Shown piece after piece: positions 8,476 to 17,481 of a stretch of DNA of 64,000 bases. How positions within the stretch are numbered: the first letter of the stretch is position 1; each line of letters begins with the position of its first letter. The notes beneath the pieces were generated by a model. The model ran no database searches. It saw only the letters and a program-made list of their open reading frames with translations, and was not told the origin of the DNA. A program made the translations under genes and the position numbers. The stretch covers positions 3,968,001 to 4,032,000 of the forward strand of contig OY970201.1 in the NCBI GenBank assembly GCA_963708245.1, given 5' to 3'. Source of the DNA: CAVYXK01 sp963708245 (lineage in GTDB: Bacteria > Pseudomonadota > Alphaproteobacteria > Acetobacterales > Acetobacteraceae).

Positions 8476-10683
8476 ATGGCCCCGTTCAGGCTCGCCTGGA
8501 GGTTCATTCGCCCTGTTCTGAGGGGCTATTTCCGGTTCTTCCATCGTGCCCAGATTGCGGGCCTCGAGAACTATCCGGCCCTCGACGTACCGGCGATCAT
8601 CCTCGCCAACCATCTCAGCCTTGCAGACGGACCGCTGCTCGCCGCTTTCCTACCCGGTGACCCGACCTTCGTCGTGGACGCCGAGATCGCATCGCGCCGG
8701 TGGGTAAGGCCGCTGCTCCGTTTCGTCTGCGTCATCCGCATCGATCCGCGCAATCCGTTGGTGCTGAGACGTGCCGTCGAGGTCGTCAGGCAGAGACGCC
8801 ATCTTGTCGTGTTTCCGGAAGGCCGCATCAGCCGAACCGGTGGACTGATGAAAGTCCATGCCGGCGCCGGGCTGATCGCCGAAAAAGCCGGAGCGCCGAT
8901 CGTTATCGTCCGCATCGAAGGAACGCAGTTCAGCCATTTTTCTTATCTCAAGGGGATGCTGCGGCGACGCTGGTTCCCAACCGTCGCGGTGACGATCCTG
9001 CCACCGGCGTTGCTTGAGGTAGATGCTGGCCTGACCGGGCGCAAGCGGCGGGAGGCGGCGACTGCGGCTCTGCTAGACATGATGATCGAACCCGCCTTTG
9101 CCGTTCAAAACCTGCGCCGTTCGCTGTTCACCGCGCTGCTCGATGCGCGAGGGCGCTATGGCGCCGGTATGACGGTGCTCCTGGATCCCCAGCATCGGTT
9201 CACCTATCGGCGCGTGGTACTGGCTGCCTGCATCCTGGGCCGCATCTTGGCCGAGCTGACACAGAGCGGCGAACATGTCGGCATAGCCTTGCCCAACGCA
9301 GCGGGCACGGCACTTGTTTTCATGGGATTGCAGGCCTTCGGCCGTGTGGCGGCGATGCTGAACTTCAGCAGCGGTACCGAGGTGATGCTGGATGCATCCC
9401 GAACCGCCGGCATCAAGCTCGTCATCTCGTCGCGCCGCTTTGTCGAGTCCGGGCGCCAAGGCCGCGAGGTTGCTGCGCTGTCCGAGCGCATTCGAGTCGT
9501 GTGGCTGGAAGATCTGCTCACGGCGATCGGGCCGCTGAAGCGGATGCGAGGCTGGGCCGATACCCTGCGCGCGCGGCACCTGCCGGGTTGTGCCAGCTCG
9601 CCTGACCAACCGGCCGTGGTGCTGTTCACCAGCGGCACCGAGGGCCCGCCGAAGGCGGTCGTGCTCAGTCATCGCAACATACTCGCCAACTGCGCCCAGG
9701 CGGCGGCGGTGCTCGACTTCACCTCGGCCGACTGCGCATTCAATCCCCTGCCGATGTTCCACGCCTTCGGGCTGACGGTGGGCACACTGCTGCCTCTCCT
9801 TTCCGGCGTTCCTGGCTATCTCTATCCGTCGCCGCTGCATTACCGCATTGTGCCCGAACTGGTTTACGCGACCGACGCAACAATTCTGTTCGGCACAGAC
9901 ACGTTCCTTACTGGTTGGGCACGCTATGCGAATCCTTACGACTTCCGCCGCGTGCGCTATCTGTTCGCCGGGGGCGAGCGCGTCAGGGAGGAGACGCGGC
10001 GGGTCTACGCGGAGCGCTTCGGCGTAAGGATCCTCGAAGGTTACGGCGCGACTGAGACCGCGCCCGTGCTGTCGATCACCACGCCGCTGCGCAACGCGTC
10101 CGGAACCGTCGGCCGCTTCATGCCGGGTATTGCCTGGCGACTGGAACCGGTTCCGGGCCTTGCCGAGGGCGGGCGCCTGTGGGTACGCGGTGCCAATGTG
10201 ATGCTCGGTTACCTCAGGGCAGGCAGACCGGGCGTGATCGAACCCCCTCCCGGCGGCTGGTACGATACTGGCGATATCGTTATGATCGATACCAATGGCT
10301 TCATCACGATCCGCGACCGAGCCAAACGCTTCGCCAAGATCGGTGGCGAGATGGTGCCGCTCGCACCGGCGGAGGAGCTGGCGGCAGCGATCTGGCCGGG
10401 GGCGATGCACGCCGTCGTGGCCATCCCTGATGAAACGAGGGGCGAGCAGCTTCTGCTGGCAACGACAGAGCCGGCGGCGGATATGACGCAGTTGCGCACC
10501 GCCGCACAGCAGCGGCGCATCCCCGCGATCGCATGGCCGCGCCGAATCATGATTCTGCCGCGCCTGCCTCAGCTCGGCAGCGGTAAGGTCGATTATCCTG
10601 CCTTGCTCAGGGTGATCGAGGAAGAGTCGATGGTGCCGAGAGAGCACCCAGCCACTGCCTTGGAAGGCCGCGGAAGCGGCTGA
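8476..10683 (+). CDS. bifunctional acyltransferase / acyl-ACP (acyl-CoA) synthetase, Aas-like
   Basis: A 735-residue two-domain protein. Residues 1-200 are a PlsC-type acyltransferase with NHLSLADG (the HX4D catalytic motif), FPEGRIS and an IVRIEG strand. Residues 210-720 are an AMP-forming ligase: TSGTEGPPKAVVLSHRN (P-loop), YGATETAP, YDTGD and a C-terminal GSGKVDYPAL motif carrying the adenylation lysine. The layout matches Aas, which re-acylates lysophospholipid using an acyl-ACP made by its own ligase domain. ATG 8476 lies 17 bp after the HPF stop and just before the first conserved residues; an in-frame ATG at 8392 overlaps HPF and is less likely. Intact. Confidence 0.85.
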   Translation: MAPFRLAWRFIRPVLRGYFRFFHRAQIAGLENYPALDVPAIILANHLSLADGPLLAAFLPGDPTFVVDAEIASRRWVRPLLRFVCVIRIDPRNPLVLRRAVEVVRQRRHLVVFPEGRISRTGGLMKVHAGAGLIAEKAGAPIVIVRIEGTQFSHFSYLKGMLRRRWFPTVAVTILPPALLEVDAGLTGRKRREAATAALLDMMIEPAFAVQNLRRSLFTALLDARGRYGAGMTVLLDPQHRFTYRRVVLAACILGRILAELTQSGEHVGIALPNAAGTALVFMGLQAFGRVAAMLNFSSGTEVMLDASRTAGIKLVISSRRFVESGRQGREVAALSERIRVVWLEDLLTAIGPLKRMRGWADTLRARHLPGCASSPDQPAVVLFTSGTEGPPKAVVLSHRNILANCAQAAAVLDFTSADCAFNPLPMFHAFGLTVGTLLPLLSGVPGYLYPSPLHYRIVPELVYATDATILFGTDTFLTGWARYANPYDFRRVRYLFAGGERVREETRRVYAERFGVRILEGYGATETAPVLSITTPLRNASGTVGRFMPGIAWRLEPVPGLAEGGRLWVRGANVMLGYLRAGRPGVIEPPPGGWYDTGDIVMIDTNGFITIRDRAKRFAKIGGEMVPLAPAEELAAAIWPGAMHAVVAIPDETRGEQLLLATTEPAADMTQLRTAAQQRRIPAIAWPRRIMILPRLPQLGSGKVDYPALLRVIEEESMVPREHPATALEGRGSG

Positions 10684-10800
10684 TCAGGTTCGATCAGATC
10701 CTGGATCATGTGGTGAACTAGCGCCATAGCACCGCCCCCCTTTACCCGAATGAGAAAGATTTGGATAGCGGTTCCCGCGCATAAAACTCCCGAGTTAGAG

Positions 10801-10814
10801 TTGACGTACATCAA
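10801..10814. promoter_or_regulatory. FNR/FixK-type anaerobox before the HlyD/MacA gene
   Basis: TTGACGTACATCAA has intact TTGA and TCAA half-sites six bases apart. Its centre is 52 bp before ATG 10860. For an activator site at about -41.5 the transcript would begin near 10849, which argues for ATG 10860 rather than GTG 10827 as the start of the next gene. Confidence 0.75.
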
Positions 10815-10859
10815 TGCAATAGGGGCGTGGACAATACAAGAGACCCTTTCAGCCAGGCT

Positions 10860-12053
10860 ATGTTGATGAACGATCAGCCGGAGTTCGTAACCCAGCGTGC
10901 GCTGCCCCCGGCACCGGCCACCTTGCGGCCGGTCCGACGGCACTCCTATTGGCGGATCGGTGCGCTCGCCGCGCTTGCGGTCGTCGTGACGGGTTTGCTT
11001 GGCTGGTGGCATTTCGGCGAGAAGCCGGTGGTGTCCTACTCGACCGAGACGGTGAGCCGAGGTACGATAACGCGCACCGTTACCGCCACCGGGACGGTAA
11101 ATCCCGTGCTCACGATCATTGTCGGGAGCTACGTATCCGGGGTCATCCAATCGCTCTCGTGCGACTACAACACTGTGGTGAAGACCGGTCAGCTCTGCGC
11201 CAAGATCGATCCGCGGCCCTACCAGGCAACGTTCGACCAATATTCGGGCCAGCTTCTGCGCGATCAGGGCATCCTCAACAAGGATCGGATGGACCTCGTG
11301 CGTTATCAGAAACTCGCAGGGCAGAATTCGATCGCGCGCCAGCAGGCCGAAGACCAGCTTTATGTCGTGCAGCAGGATGAGGGGACTGTGAAGCTCGACG
11401 AAGGTCTCGTCGAAGGCGCCAAGCTTAACCTCGACTATACGAACATCGTCTCGCCTGTCGATGGTATTGTCGTTTCGCGCAACGTGACACAAGGCCAGAC
11501 CGTTGCCTCCAGCTTCCAGACGCCGACGTTGTTCCTGATCGCGACCGACCTCAAGAAGATGGAGGTCGATACCAACACCAGCGAGAGCGACATTGGGGTG
11601 GTCAAGCCGGGTGACAAGGCCACCTTCACCGTCGATGCCTATCCGAACCGGATGTTCCAGGGCACGGTGACCCAGGTGCGCCAGTCTCCGCAGACGGTTC
11701 AGAACGTCGTGACCTATGATGCCGTAGTCGGCGTTGACAACAGCGACCTGACGCTGATGCCGGGTATGACAGCCTCGACGCAGATCATCGTGGCCGAGCG
11801 GCGCGATGTGCTGCGCCTGCCGGACCAGGCGCTGCGCTACGCGCCGGGCAGGATTCCCCGCGCGAGCGCACCGGCAACCGGCGCACAAGTCTTCGTGCTG
11901 CGCCGCGGCGCGCCGGTTGCGGTACCGGTCGTTCTGGGTCTCGATGACGGGAATTTCTCGGAGATCGTCAAGGGCGATCTCCACCCGGGCGACGCCGTGA
12001 TCACCGCGGAACGAAGCGCTCCCGCGGGTGGTTTGCCGGTGCCGCGTCTCTGA
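10860..12053 (+). CDS. macA: MacA/HlyD-type periplasmic adaptor subunit
   Basis: A roughly 397-residue membrane-fusion protein of a tripartite efflux system. It has one N-terminal transmembrane helix (IGALAALAVVVTGLLGWW), a biotinyl-lipoyl-like half (GTVNPVLTIIVGSYVSGVI), a helical hairpin, and the return lipoyl strand (NIVSPVDGIVVSRNVTQGQTV) followed by the beta-barrel domain. It would bridge the MacB-type transporter in the inner membrane to an outer-membrane channel. GTG 10827 is an alternative start, but the anaerobox at 10801 favours 10860. The intact gene is followed after 10 bp by a ruined macB-like gene, so its partner is missing here. Confidence 0.85.
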   Translation: MLMNDQPEFVTQRALPPAPATLRPVRRHSYWRIGALAALAVVVTGLLGWWHFGEKPVVSYSTETVSRGTITRTVTATGTVNPVLTIIVGSYVSGVIQSLSCDYNTVVKTGQLCAKIDPRPYQATFDQYSGQLLRDQGILNKDRMDLVRYQKLAGQNSIARQQAEDQLYVVQQDEGTVKLDEGLVEGAKLNLDYTNIVSPVDGIVVSRNVTQGQTVASSFQTPTLFLIATDLKKMEVDTNTSESDIGVVKPGDKATFTVDAYPNRMFQGTVTQVRQSPQTVQNVVTYDAVVGVDNSDLTLMPGMTASTQIIVAERRDVLRLPDQALRYAPGRIPRASAPATGAQVFVLRRGAPVAVPVVLGLDDGNFSEIVKGDLHPGDAVITAERSAPAGGLPVPRL

Positions 12054-12313
12054 CGTCGTTGCGATGCCGCGCGAAGGCCCCGAAATCGGCAATCCGGTCA
12101 TCAAGATCGAGGGTGTGACCCGCACCTTCGTGGTGGGCGACGTCAAAGTCGAGGCGCTCCGCGGCGTCGATCTCACCGTCGCGCCAGGCGAGTTCGTCGC
12201 GATCATGGGATCGTCGGGCTCTGGCAAGTCAACGCTCATGAATATCCTGGGATGTCTCGACCGACCGACGAGCGGTCATTATTTCCTCGAAGGCGTCGAC
12301 GTGGCGGGCTTAA

Positions 12314-13279
12314 GTGTCCGTCCGGGAACAAATTGAGTTTTTAGAATCGCTTAGCGGGTCACCCTTGAAGCCATTGAATCGCCTGTGATTCTCTCTCCCC
12401 CGAGCATCGATTCGGAGGACTGGATGTGGACCAAGGAGAACCGGACGCGGTACGACCGCACCCGACTGCGCTATGAGAGCGATCTGACTGATGCCGAATG
12501 GGCCGAGGTGGAACCATTGATCCCCCCGGCCAAGCCGGGCGGCAACAAGCGGAGCGTTGATATCCGCCAGGTGGTGAACGGCGTGATGTATGTGCTGAGC
12601 ACCGGCTGCCAATGGCGGGCGATCCCCAAGGACCTGCCGCCGCGGAGCACAGTGCACGACTATCTGGAACGATGGACCTGGGACGGCACGCTGGAGCGAC
12701 TGCATCACGCATTGTATGTGAAATGTCGTGAGCAGGCCTCGCGAGAGGCCAGCCCGACCGCCGCGGTGATTGATGCGCAGAGCGTGAAGAGCGCCGAAAA
12801 AGGGGGGCCTCGATCGATCCGCATGGGTATGATGCGGGGAAGAAGATCAAGGGCAAGAAGCGGCACGTCCTGGTCGATACCCAGGGTTTGCTGCTACAGG
12901 CCATCGTGACGGCGGCGGACATCCAGGATCGCGATGGCGGCGCCATGCTGCTGGCGACGCTGTTCGGGATGTTTCCGTTCCTGCTGAAGCTTTATGCCGA
13001 TGGCGGCTATCAGGGGCGGCGATTCCAGGAGGCGTTGAAGCGTGTCGTGTCGCAGGCCGAGGTGGAGATCGTCAAACGATCTGACCAGGCCAAGGGCTTT
13101 GTCGTGCTACCAAAGCGATGGGTGGTCGAACGCACGCTGGCGTGGCTCAACCGATGTCGTCGACTGGGTAAGGATTGGGAAAATCTCAATGTGAAGGCGC
13201 GTGCCTTTCTGTTGCTCGCTTCCATCCGTCTCATGGTCAGACGGCTATGCAGGAACTAGCAATGTTCCCGGACAAACTC
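12314..13279 (+). mobile_element. IS5-family insertion sequence, about 966 bp
   Basis: The ends are 17-bp imperfect inverted repeats: GTGTCCGTCCGGGAACA at 12314-12330, and 13263-13279 reading GAGTTTGTCCGGGAACA on the other strand (three mismatches). A TAA duplication flanks it at 12311-12313 and 13280-13282. Removing the IS and one TAA restores the macB frame exactly, which fixes the boundaries. A 3-bp TNA target duplication fits the IS1031-like group of the IS5 family. The intact ends and clean duplication imply a recent insertion. Confidence 0.9.
12424..13259 (+). CDS. IS5-family transposase, probably expressed by -1 frameshifting
   Basis: The first part starts at ATG 12424 (LTDAEWAEVEPLIPPAKPGG, CQWRAIPKDLPP), and carries the first catalytic Asp in AVIDAQSVKS. 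At about 12799-12809 there is an A5G6 slippery run (GAAAAAGGGGGG); the zero frame continues to 12909 without similarity, whereas the -1 frame gives GYDAGKKIKGKKRHVLVDT, then LYADGGYQG (second Asp) and VVERTLAWLNRCR (catalytic Glu), ending at 13259. All DDE residues are present, so the element may still be active. Programmed frameshifting is known in parts of the IS5 family. Confidence 0.85.
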
Positions 13280-15111
13280 TAAGGGAAACTGATCTCGCCG
13301 CCATCCGGAGCGAACGGCTGGGATTCGTGTTCCAAAGCTTCAACCTGCCCGCGCGTACCAGCGCCATCGAGAATGTCGGTCTGCCGCTTTATTATACGGC
13401 GTCGGGGCCGCTGGGGCGCATCGCGCGGACCGAGCGAGCGCGCAAGGCGCTGCAATTCGTCGGCCTCGGCGATCGGGAGCGCAACACCCCGGGCCAGCTT
13501 TCGGGCGGCCAACAGCAGCGGGTTGCCATCGCCCGCGCGCTCATCAATGGACCGAGCCTTCTGCTCGCCGACGAGCCGACCGGCAATCTCGATACCCGCA
13601 CCTCGCACGAGCTTATGGATATGCTCGCCTCGCTCAATCGCGAACAAGGCGTGACGATCATCCTCGTGACGCACGAATTTGACATCGCCGCCTATGCCGA
13701 CCGGATCGTGACGATGCGGGACGGGGCAATCGTCTCGGACAAGCATATCGTAAAGCCTGCTGTCTCACCATTCTCGGCCGAACGCGGACGTGTAACTGGC
13801 CTGCCTTCTGTCACAACACGCTCCCGTACCGCCGGGGCTGGGGGGTTCCTGCCGTTTGCGCTCATGATTCTCGGCGCGGCAGCGCAGGCGGTGGGGCGCA
13901 ACAAGATGCGCTCGGCGCTCACCATGCTCGGCATATTCATCGGCGTCGCTGCGCTGATTGTCATGGTGGCCATTGGCGACGGCGGCTTCGGCAGCGCCAG
14001 CACGCTCACCAACGCCGATGCGCGGGCGATCCGCCATGACGATCCCGCCGTGTCCCAAGTGGGGTACCTCATCCGCCAGCAGGGGCAGGTGCAGTACGGC
14101 AATCAGAACTGGACCACGACCATTCAAGGCGTGAGTGCAAACTACCCGCGGATCACCAACTGGCACATCGCCGTCGGCCGCGGCATTTCGGCAAATGATG
14201 AAAACAAGGCAGCGCTCGTCGTCGTCATCGGTCAGCCTCCGTATCGTCAGCTCTTCAATCCTGGCGAAAGCCCCCCTCGGTGCCGTAATCGAAGTAAAGG
14301 GCGTTCCACTGACGGTGATCGGTGTGCTGGCCACTAAGGGCCAATCGGCCTTCGGTCAGGACCAGGACGACATCGTCATGACACCGTTCACGACGGCTGA
14401 GCGCAAGGTGTTGGGCGTCGCGGCACCGAGCCAGCAGCAGACGCCGCTCAACTGGCCCTATCTGCCGCCGCCCAATCCCTACAATCTGGTGCCGCGTCTC
14501 ATCGGCTTCGCCAACCAGATCTATGTGCAGGCCGCGAGCCAGCCCCAGGTGCAGACCGCGATCCAGCAGGTGACCAACACGCTGGTTCGCCGCCATCGCA
14601 TCAAGCCGGGCCAGCTCAATGATTTCGACGTGCGGAACCTGAGTCAGTTCGTCGCTACCGCGGAAACGAGCAGCCGCATCATGGCGCTACTTTTGGCTGC
14701 GGTAGCGTCGATCTCGCTCCTGGTCGGCGGCATCGGCATCATGAATATCCTGCTCGTCTTGGTCACCGAGCGCACGCGCGAGATCGGCCTGCGGATGGCG
14801 ATCGGCGCGCGTCGGCTGCATGTGCTGCTGCAATTCCTCGCCGAAGCCGTGTTCCTGAGCATCAGCGGTGGGCTTGCCGGGATCGCTATGGGCGTGGCGG
14901 TCTCTACTGGCATTCCGATCATCGTCGGCTGGCACGCGCCGGTGTCGGTCGGAGCGATCGCCGGAGGTTTCGTGTTCGCGGCATTCGTCGGCGTGTTCTT
15001 CGGCTATTATCCGGCGCGCAAAGCCGCGCACCTCATCCCATCGAGGCACTCCGCTACGAATAATGCCCGGCGGCCAAGAGACTAACTTTTCGGCGACCGC
15101 ACACGCCCACA

Positions 15112-15142
15112 GTCATGGCCGGCCGTCAAGTCCGGCCATGAC
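15112..15142. terminator. hairpin between convergent macB and hsp20 genes
   Basis: A perfect 11-bp stem, GTCATGGCCGG (15112-15122) with CCGGCCATGAC (15132-15142), has a 9-nt loop. It lies in the 89-bp gap between the macB stop and the hsp20 stop. No T-run of note follows on either strand, so it may be a bidirectional terminator or transcript-stabilising hairpin. Confidence 0.55.
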
Positions 15143-15152
15143 GGGGGTGTGG

Positions 15153-15674
15153 TCAACCGGCCTTGACCTCGATCTTCTTCTGCTCCTTCTGGGCTGCCGG
15201 TGTCTTCGGCAGTGTCAGCGTAAGGACGCCCTTCGAGAATTCGGCTGCGACCTTGTCGCGGTCAACGCCGTCCGGAACCACGAAGCTACGCTGGAACGCG
15301 CCATAGCTTCGTTCCGAGAGGTACCGGTTCTTCTCCTTCTCTTCGTGTTCCTGCCGTTTCTCCCCCTTCAGGACAAGCAGGTCTCCGCTGAGCGATACCT
15401 CGATATCCTTCTCGCTCATGCCGGGAAGTTCTGCCGCGATCTTGTACGCCTTGTCATCTTCTGTCATGTCAACGGCGGGTGCCGCGAAGCTGAACGAACT
15501 TTCGGCCCTCCAGGCGGGTTCCATGTCGAACATGCGTCGCAGCGAGGGGAATCCAAAGCCGCCGGAAAACCGGTCGAACAGGCGATCCATCTCGGTGCGG
15601 AACGATTGCAACGGATCTGTGGCGGGCACTCTCGCCGGCGCTGTTCTTCTCACTTCCACGGGAGCTTGAGCCAT
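15153..15674 (-). CDS. Hsp20-family small heat-shock protein
   Basis: A 173-residue alpha-crystallin-type chaperone. The N-terminal arm holds the typical FRTEMDRLFDRF; the alpha-crystallin domain spans about residues 65-160 (AVDMTEDDKAYKIAAELPGM, DIEVSLSGDLLVLKGEKR, SYGAFQRSFVVPDGVD) and ends with the conserved KGVLTLTLPK. It would hold unfolding proteins for refolding. An anaerobox (15743) is centred 75 bp upstream, and a divergent DUF2934 gene lies beyond. The ATG at 15674 is preceded by AGGAGGAA. Intact, unlike the nearby chaperonin. Confidence 0.9.
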   Translation of the reverse strand: MAQAPVEVRRTAPARVPATDPLQSFRTEMDRLFDRFSGGFGFPSLRRMFDMEPAWRAESSFSFAAPAVDMTEDDKAYKIAAELPGMSEKDIEVSLSGDLLVLKGEKRQEHEEKEKNRYLSERSYGAFQRSFVVPDGVDRDKVAAEFSKGVLTLTLPKTPAAQKEQKKIEVKAG

Positions 15675-15742
15675 AACATTCCTCCTTTTCAGGGCTTAGG
15701 TGACGACGACAAGAAGACTGACAGGTGCGTTCCGGCCAGCCA

Positions 15743-15756
15743 TTGATCTAGCTCAA
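15743..15756. promoter_or_regulatory. FNR/FixK-type anaerobox before hsp20
   Basis: TTGATCTAGCTCAA carries both half sites (TTGA, TCAA) with a 6-bp spacer. Its centre is 75 bp from the hsp20 ATG on the minus strand, consistent with an activator site at about -41.5 and a short leader. Confidence 0.7.
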
Positions 15757-15847
15757 CGCTACCGGGTGTGGGCCCACGCACTATCGCGGCCTTGTGGACA
15801 TCGCGTGATAATGGAGTTCAACAACACGTGAAATACACGCCGCTTGA

Positions 15848-15861
15848 TTGATTTGGATCAA
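15848..15861. promoter_or_regulatory. FNR/FixK-type anaerobox before the second DUF2934 gene
   Basis: TTGATTTGGATCAA is an exact match to TTGAT-N4-ATCAA, the best site in the window. It lies 78 bp (centre) before ATG 15933 and about 100 bp from the hsp20 box, so the divergent promoters each have their own site. Confidence 0.8.
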
Positions 15862-15932
15862 GGCCGTCCGCAGGCTCCCGCCTATTCATCGCACCGGGGG
15901 CTAGGGGTCCCTCCGCTACTACAGGACCTGAA

Positions 15933-16163
15933 ATGCAAGAGATCGACAGACCAGCAAGGGAAGCAGCAATTCGACATCTGATCGCAGAACGTGCCTACCA
16001 GCTCTGGGAAAGCCACGGTCGGCCGCAAGGCTATGACCAGATCCACTGGCGTCAGGCTGAACAGGAAATCATGACCTGCATCGATCAGGTCTCGAGCCGG
16101 ACGGGGGCCCGCAGCCCGGAGCCACCGCCGCTGCTCAAGACCAGAGAACCACCACGAGATTAA
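15933..16163 (+). CDS. DUF2934 domain protein (second copy)
   Basis: A 76-residue protein with the DUF2934 helix-turn pattern (AAIRHLIAERAYQLWESHGRPQ) in its first half and a Pro-rich tail. It is divergent from hsp20 and has a perfect anaerobox upstream. Function unknown; the pairing of DUF2934 genes with heat-shock and low-oxygen control signals suggests a stress role, by inference. The 7497 copy shares only the domain. Confidence 0.7.
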   Translation: MQEIDRPAREAAIRHLIAERAYQLWESHGRPQGYDQIHWRQAEQEIMTCIDQVSSRTGARSPEPPPLLKTREPPRD

Positions 16164-16270
16164 GGGCGTGGGGGCGAGCTGGGGGAGCCGCTCTGCTCTT
16201 AAGGTTCAGCCGAAACGGCCGGATGGGGACATAGGGAATGATCCGTCCAGTGCGGCGCAACGAATAGCAC

Positions 16271-16708
16271 ATGTCGGTCATCTTTGCTCCCGACGCATGG
16301 CTCCACAGCAGACGGTTCCCGTTTGTATGGGATGCGCTCGCCGCCTTGCTGGTGCTCGGGGTCTTCGCGACTCTGGCACTGGGCTCTGTCGGTACCTTCG
16401 CGCCGCTCGCAGCGATAACCACCACGCCGATCAGTCTCGACCCGGCGCTGCTGCCCGATTACGCCGTGCGCAGCGTGCTGCGGATGCTGAGCGTGATGGT
16501 TGCCTCGCTCATGTTCACGTTAGACCGCCCCAGCCACCAGGCGCCGCGCAGGCGCTTCCTGGAGGAGTTGGAAGATCACCTGGGCACAAGCGACGCCGAG
16601 CACACGCTGATGGCCGTGACCGGTTGGGGCCGCTATGCCGAGGTGTTCTCCTATGATCACCGGCAAAAGTTGTTCAGCCTGTCCAAGGCATCGGAGCAAG
16701 TCAGATGA
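16271..16708 (+). pseudogene. deletion fusion of a NitT/TauT-type ABC permease start and its ATPase C-terminal tail
   Basis: The first 80 residues look like the N-terminus of a NitT/TauT-family ABC permease: a membrane segment (WDALAALLVLGVFATLALG) and LPDYAVRSVLRMLSVMVASLMFTL. At about residue 85 the sequence becomes the C-terminal 'AAA-associated' tail of the ATPase normally encoded next to such permeases (RRRFLEELEDHLG, TLMAVTGWGRYAEVFSYD, KLFSL). Since the two genes usually lie side by side, a single deletion of roughly 2-3 kb joining them in frame explains the ORF. The product cannot transport anything. Confidence 0.6.
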
Positions 16709-16766
16709 TGCGCAAGCACCGATTCGGATTGGTCTGATGATGCAACCGGCAGGCTGATTCGCGTCC

Positions 16767-17129
16767 TCAGCGATGAGTATTGACGAAGCTCAGCAGATCG
16801 TTCTCGTCCGGCGGCTTCTCCAGTACCTTCTCGATGCCAAGCTCTGCCGCACGGGCGACAATCGCCGGCGACGGCGAGCCGGTAATCAGCAGGACCGGGA
16901 TGGCCTCGCCGGCAGTGCGAAGCTTGGCGGCAAGCTCTAGCCCCGTCATCTGCGGCATATGATGATCGAGGATCAGGCAGGGATGCCTCGTCGCGCGATC
17001 GGCGAGAAATGCCGCGGCCGAGGCATAGGTAGCCACACGGTGGCCTACGACCTCGAGCAGAAACCTCAGCGAGTCGAGGACCGCTGGATCATCGTCGACG
17101 ACCGCGACTGCACCAATGTGATGTTTCAC
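16767..17129 (-). CDS. stand-alone response-regulator receiver, FixJ-like
   Basis: A 120-residue receiver domain with no output domain. Acidic pocket D12-D14, phospho-acceptor D55 (LILDHHMP), T83 (LLITGSP) and K105 (EKPP) are all present. The sequence resembles FixJ/NarL-type receivers with the alpha1 pattern DDDPAVLDSLRFLLE. It may act by protein contact, as a phosphate sink, or as a decoy. It lies in the anaerobox-rich block, 93 bp from the box at 17222. No histidine kinase lies next to it; the kinase at 21772 belongs to an OmpR-type pair. Confidence 0.85.
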   Translation of the reverse strand: MKHHIGAVAVVDDDPAVLDSLRFLLEVVGHRVATYASAAAFLADRATRHPCLILDHHMPQMTGLELAAKLRTAGEAIPVLLITGSPSPAIVARAAELGIEKVLEKPPDENDLLSFVNTHR

Positions 17130-17221
17130 GATCCGCCTTATATTCTGTGCCAGCGCAACGAAAGCTCCAACCGTCCCTAGAGCGGGGCTTGGTCCTATAG
17201 AACGCCTGACAGCCGAGCGCG

Positions 17222-17235
17222 TTGACGCAGATCAA
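17222..17235. promoter_or_regulatory. FNR/FixK-type anaerobox near the receiver gene
   Basis: TTGACGCAGATCAA keeps both half sites. Its centre is 99 bp from the ATG of the minus-strand receiver gene and 253 bp from the next plus-strand gene, so the receiver is the more likely target. Confidence 0.65.
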
Positions 17236-17481
17236 TCAATTTCGGGCAGCCGCGCTCGTCATGCACCCACCTGATTGGAACGCTTCAGAGCCACGGCGCG
17301 AGCCTAAACGCCAGTTGAGGCACTCCGGCGTTGACACTCCGCGCCTTGCGGTTAACGATCGGCTGGAAAGCGAGGGGAACTCGGCTTGTCACTCGCCCAT
17401 AAGGTGCTGGGGCTAGGTTCCGGCAAGACGAGAGTGCCCGACGATCATCGCGCGTCGGCGCAGTTACGGAGGGGCTCACCC

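Larger units (their letters stand above)
12064..15063 (+). pseudogene. macB: macB-like ABC exporter (ATPase-permease fusion), disrupted by an IS5-type element and frameshifts
   Basis: The ATPase half begins at ATG 12064 (EFVAIMGSSGSGKSTLMN, Walker A) and is split after GVDVAGL by an IS at 12314-13279; it resumes as RETDLAAIRSERLGFVFQSFNL, then LSGGQQQRVAIARAL and LLLADEPTGN. A FtsX-type permease follows (NKMRSALTMLGIFIGVAALI, and later GGIGIMNILLVLVTERTREIG). Beyond the IS there is an extra C in the C-run at about 14272, a lost A at about 15035 (the expected NPIEALRYE tail sits in another frame to 15063), and an apparent loss of about 25 residues after VMVAIGDG. Without the IS it would encode about 676 residues. 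It cannot give a working exporter. Confidence 0.85.

Noticed and set aside
9073..10647. Minus-strand ORF of 524 codons
   Set aside because: Antisense to the acyltransferase/acyl-ACP synthetase, whose motifs are unambiguous; the opposite frame is rich in Arg and His with no domain.
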